Position numbers and translations under genes: made by a program. The notes beneath the pieces were generated by a model. That model ran no database searches. It saw only the letters and a list, made by a program, of their open reading frames with translations, and was not told the origin of the DNA. Below are positions 14,027 through 15,691 of a DNA stretch of 15,691 bases, piece by piece (the stretch's first letter is position 1; every line of letters starts with the position of its first letter). The stretch covers positions 1 to 15,691 of the forward strand of contig JAJYGE010000323.1 of assembly GCA_021785155.1 (NCBI GenBank). The letters run 5' to 3'. The stretch comes from Planctomycetota bacterium. Its GTDB lineage: Bacteria; Planctomycetota; Phycisphaerae; WQYP01.

Positions 14027-15430
14027 ATGCGCAGTCTGCTGGAAAGCATGGATAATGCCCCGATGAGTCCGCTGCATCGGCAGTTGGCGTGGGCGGCGGG
14101 CTTAGGCATATTTCTCGATGGATATGACACCATCATCGTCGGCGCGGTGCTGGTTTTACTGGCCAGACAATGGCATCTTGGTCCTTCACAATATCGATGG
14201 GTGGGAACCTCCGCGCTGGCCGGTGCGTTTCTTGGTGCCCTGATAGGTGGCCATGTTGCGGATCGCTTTGGTCGCAAGGCCATTTATCTTATTGATTTGA
14301 TTACTTTTTTTTTCGCCGCCATTCTTTGCAGTGCGGCGTGGAATATCTATGCATTGGTGGCCTTCCGGTTTGTCCTGGGCATGGGCATTGGTGCCGATTA
14401 TCCCATCAGCGCCACGTACATGGCGGAATTCATGCCCAAAAATAAACGCGGCGGCGTAATCACCTGGACGTTTGGTCTCTGGACGGGCGGTGCCATTGCT
14501 GCGGGTTTGGTAGCGTACAGCCTTTTATCATTCGGCCCTATTGCCTGGCGGCTTATGCTGCTTATCGGGGCGGTGCCGGCACTTTTTGTCATCTGGCTGC
14601 GGCGTAATTTGCCGGAGTCGCCGCGTTGGTATCTGCGGCATGGGCAGGCCGAAAAAGCTGCGGCCGTTTTGGCCCGCGTCGATCCGTCAATATCTCTTGA
14701 GGAACTATCCGCAATTGTGGCGGCAGAACAAAAGAAGGCGGTTGCCCCAAGAACGCCCTGGCGCGTGTTATTCCAGAAGCGCTTTATCCGCGCCACGCTG
14801 CTGGTGTGCATACCCTGGTTTATCATGGATCTGGTGGGATATTATCTGACCATTTATACGCCGCTGATTCTGGGCCATCTGGGCTTCAAGACCGCGCATC
14901 AGCAGATATTGGGTTCGGCGATTCTGTCTGTGACTTTTCTCTTGGGGTATGTGCCGTTGGCATTAACAGTGGATCGCATTGGCCGCATCTGGCCGCAGAT
15001 TATTGGTTTTGTCGGCAGCGCTGCCGCGCTGGTGCTGGTCGCGGTCACAGCAATGCACGTTCCGCTCAAAGACATTCTGGTGCATGGCCATCTGCAAGGG
15101 GTACCGCAATACAGCGCTCTGGCATTGGCACTGGTTTTCCTGGGGATGATGCTGTCACAGGTCTTCAATGCCTTCGGTCCGGGCAATACCACGTATGTTC
15201 TGGCCGCTGAGGTTTACCCCACCGATGTCCGCGCCGCCGGCCACGGTTTTGCCACGGCATTCTCCCGGCTGGGCGCAGTGGCAAGCACATTTTTTCTTCC
15301 GGTAGTGGGCAAAGTGATCGGCACACCAAAACTACTGCTGATTCTTGCGGTCGGATCCGTTTTAGGAGGCGTGTTCACCTGGCTGTTTCGCGTGGAGACC
15401 ACCAATAAACCTTTGGTGCAGGAAACATAG
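14027..15430 (+). CDS. MFS metabolite:H+ symporter
   Basis: 467 aa with about 12 hydrophobic helices and a hydrophilic loop near 196-250. Major facilitator signatures: DGYDT (31-35) in helix 1, motif A GGHVADRFGRK (74-84) between helices 2 and 3, GMGIGADYP (119-127) in helix 4, and PESPRWYL (196-203) after helix 6. The GIGADYP and PESPRW combination occurs in proton-coupled symporters for organic acids, aromatic acids, sugars or phosphate; the substrate cannot be fixed from sequence. The ATG at 14027 has AAAGGA five nt upstream. The gene follows the transposase and the truncated repeat directly, so it could be expressed by read-through from the phosphoesterase transcript; functional pairing of phosphoesterase and uptake system is an inference. 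Confidence 0.93.
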   Translation: MRSLLESMDNAPMSPLHRQLAWAAGLGIFLDGYDTIIVGAVLVLLARQWHLGPSQYRWVGTSALAGAFLGALIGGHVADRFGRKAIYLIDLITFFFAAILCSAAWNIYALVAFRFVLGMGIGADYPISATYMAEFMPKNKRGGVITWTFGLWTGGAIAAGLVAYSLLSFGPIAWRLMLLIGAVPALFVIWLRRNLPESPRWYLRHGQAEKAAAVLARVDPSISLEELSAIVAAEQKKAVAPRTPWRVLFQKRFIRATLLVCIPWFIMDLVGYYLTIYTPLILGHLGFKTAHQQILGSAILSVTFLLGYVPLALTVDRIGRIWPQIIGFVGSAAALVLVAVTAMHVPLKDILVHGHLQGVPQYSALALALVFLGMMLSQVFNAFGPGNTTYVLAAEVYPTDVRAAGHGFATAFSRLGAVASTFFLPVVGKVIGTPKLLLILAVGSVLGGVFTWLFRVETTNKPLVQET

Positions 15431-15463
15431 TTATTGAACTTCGGAAGCCATGAACATCGGTAT

Positions 15464-15546
15464 GGGGCCTGTGACCGATTCTGCAACGCGGCGGCACCGC
15501 CAGAATTTAGGAGTTAGGAGTTGGAAGTTAGAAGTTAGAAGACTTT
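15464..15546 (+). repeat. Dispersed repeat, copy 2 (five heptads)
   Basis: Matches 2544-2612 over the GGGGCCTGTGACCGATTC to CGGCGGCACCGCCAG core with one mismatch. The heptad array (15508-15542) reads TAGGAGT TAGGAGT TGGAAGT TAGAAGT TAGAAGA, two units longer than copy 1. Confidence 0.85.
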
Positions 15547-15580
15547 GCAAATTTCAACTTGCCCAAGTTAGGGGGGCAAG

Positions 15581-15691
15581 GTGCTCAAGTTGGTAAAGTT
15601 GATGGGAGCGTTGATTTTAGCGGGTTTGGTTCAAGGTGCTCAAGATGCTCAAGATGTTTTTGGCCCCCATGGGGGGGCAGTATTTAGCATT
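15581..15691 (+). CDS. Start of an exported protein (3' end missing)
   Basis: GTG start at 15581 with AGGGGGG four nt upstream and an in-frame TAG just before (15569). The 37 visible residues begin with a signal peptide (MLKLVKLMGALILAGLVQG) followed by AQDAQDVFGPHGGAVFSI. The frame is open to the last base. The family cannot be recognised from so little. The repeated CAAGATGCTCAAGAT encodes the AQDAQD duplication. Confidence 0.55.
   Translation, partial: MLKLVKLMGALILAGLVQGAQDAQDVFGPHGGAVFSI

Noticed and set aside
13024..14283. Repetitive short reading frames on both strands with recurring peptide blocks
   Set aside because: They are translations of the palindromic repeats and not genes.
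15660..15676. GCCCCCATGGGGGGGC palindrome near the right edge as a regulatory site
   Set aside because: It lies inside the signal-peptide-bearing reading frame and encodes GPHGG; coding explains it well enough.

Overview
The window looks like chromosomal DNA of a planctomycete, probably Phycisphaerae-like. This is an inference from gene content: two PEP-CTERM exported proteins, a long-leader pseudopilin with the FTLIEILVVI signature and a DGH tail motif, an IspH of the isoprenoid pathway, and a secreted beta-propeller/phosphoesterase fusion. No rRNA, tRNA or CRISPR array was seen.

Layout. 1-927 (+) is the 3' part of a glycine-rich PEP-CTERM surface protein, followed by an intrinsic terminator. 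1322-1708 (+) is a PIN-domain (VapC-like) protein that has lost its first catalytic Asp and has no antitoxin partner. 1835-2434 (-) is an ICMT/PEMT-like membrane methyltransferase. 2435-3508 has no gene but is full of repeats, including a 272-bp element with perfect 32-bp terminal inverted repeats that could fold into a three-way structure. 3509-3916 (-) is a small cupin. From 8140 down to 4223 five minus-strand genes follow one another: a four-to-six-pass membrane protein overlapping a winged-helix regulator, then ispH, a single-pass membrane protein, and a pseudopilin whose frame breaks at an A6/T6 run just before its DGH motif.

From 8666 onwards everything reads on the plus strand: a second PEP-CTERM protein (OB-fold-like, with a +1 frameshift inside the sorting signal), a YncE-type propeller/alkaline-phosphatase-like phosphoesterase (971 aa), an HUH (Y1) transposase of RAYT type, an MFS symporter, and the start of another exported protein at the right edge. 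Two exported-protein genes have strong GC-rich hairpins plus T-runs in their leaders.

The most interesting unit is 13026-14003. A solo RAYT-like transposase sits between two upstream and two and a half downstream copies of a 75-76 bp nested palindrome, repeated head-to-tail every 93-94 bp. This is the organisation expected of a REP/RAYT domestication system, here with palindrome sequences I do not recognise. Other dispersed repeats (2544-2612 and 15464-15546, with a variable 7-bp array) show that the region has accumulated small mobile or slippage-prone elements.
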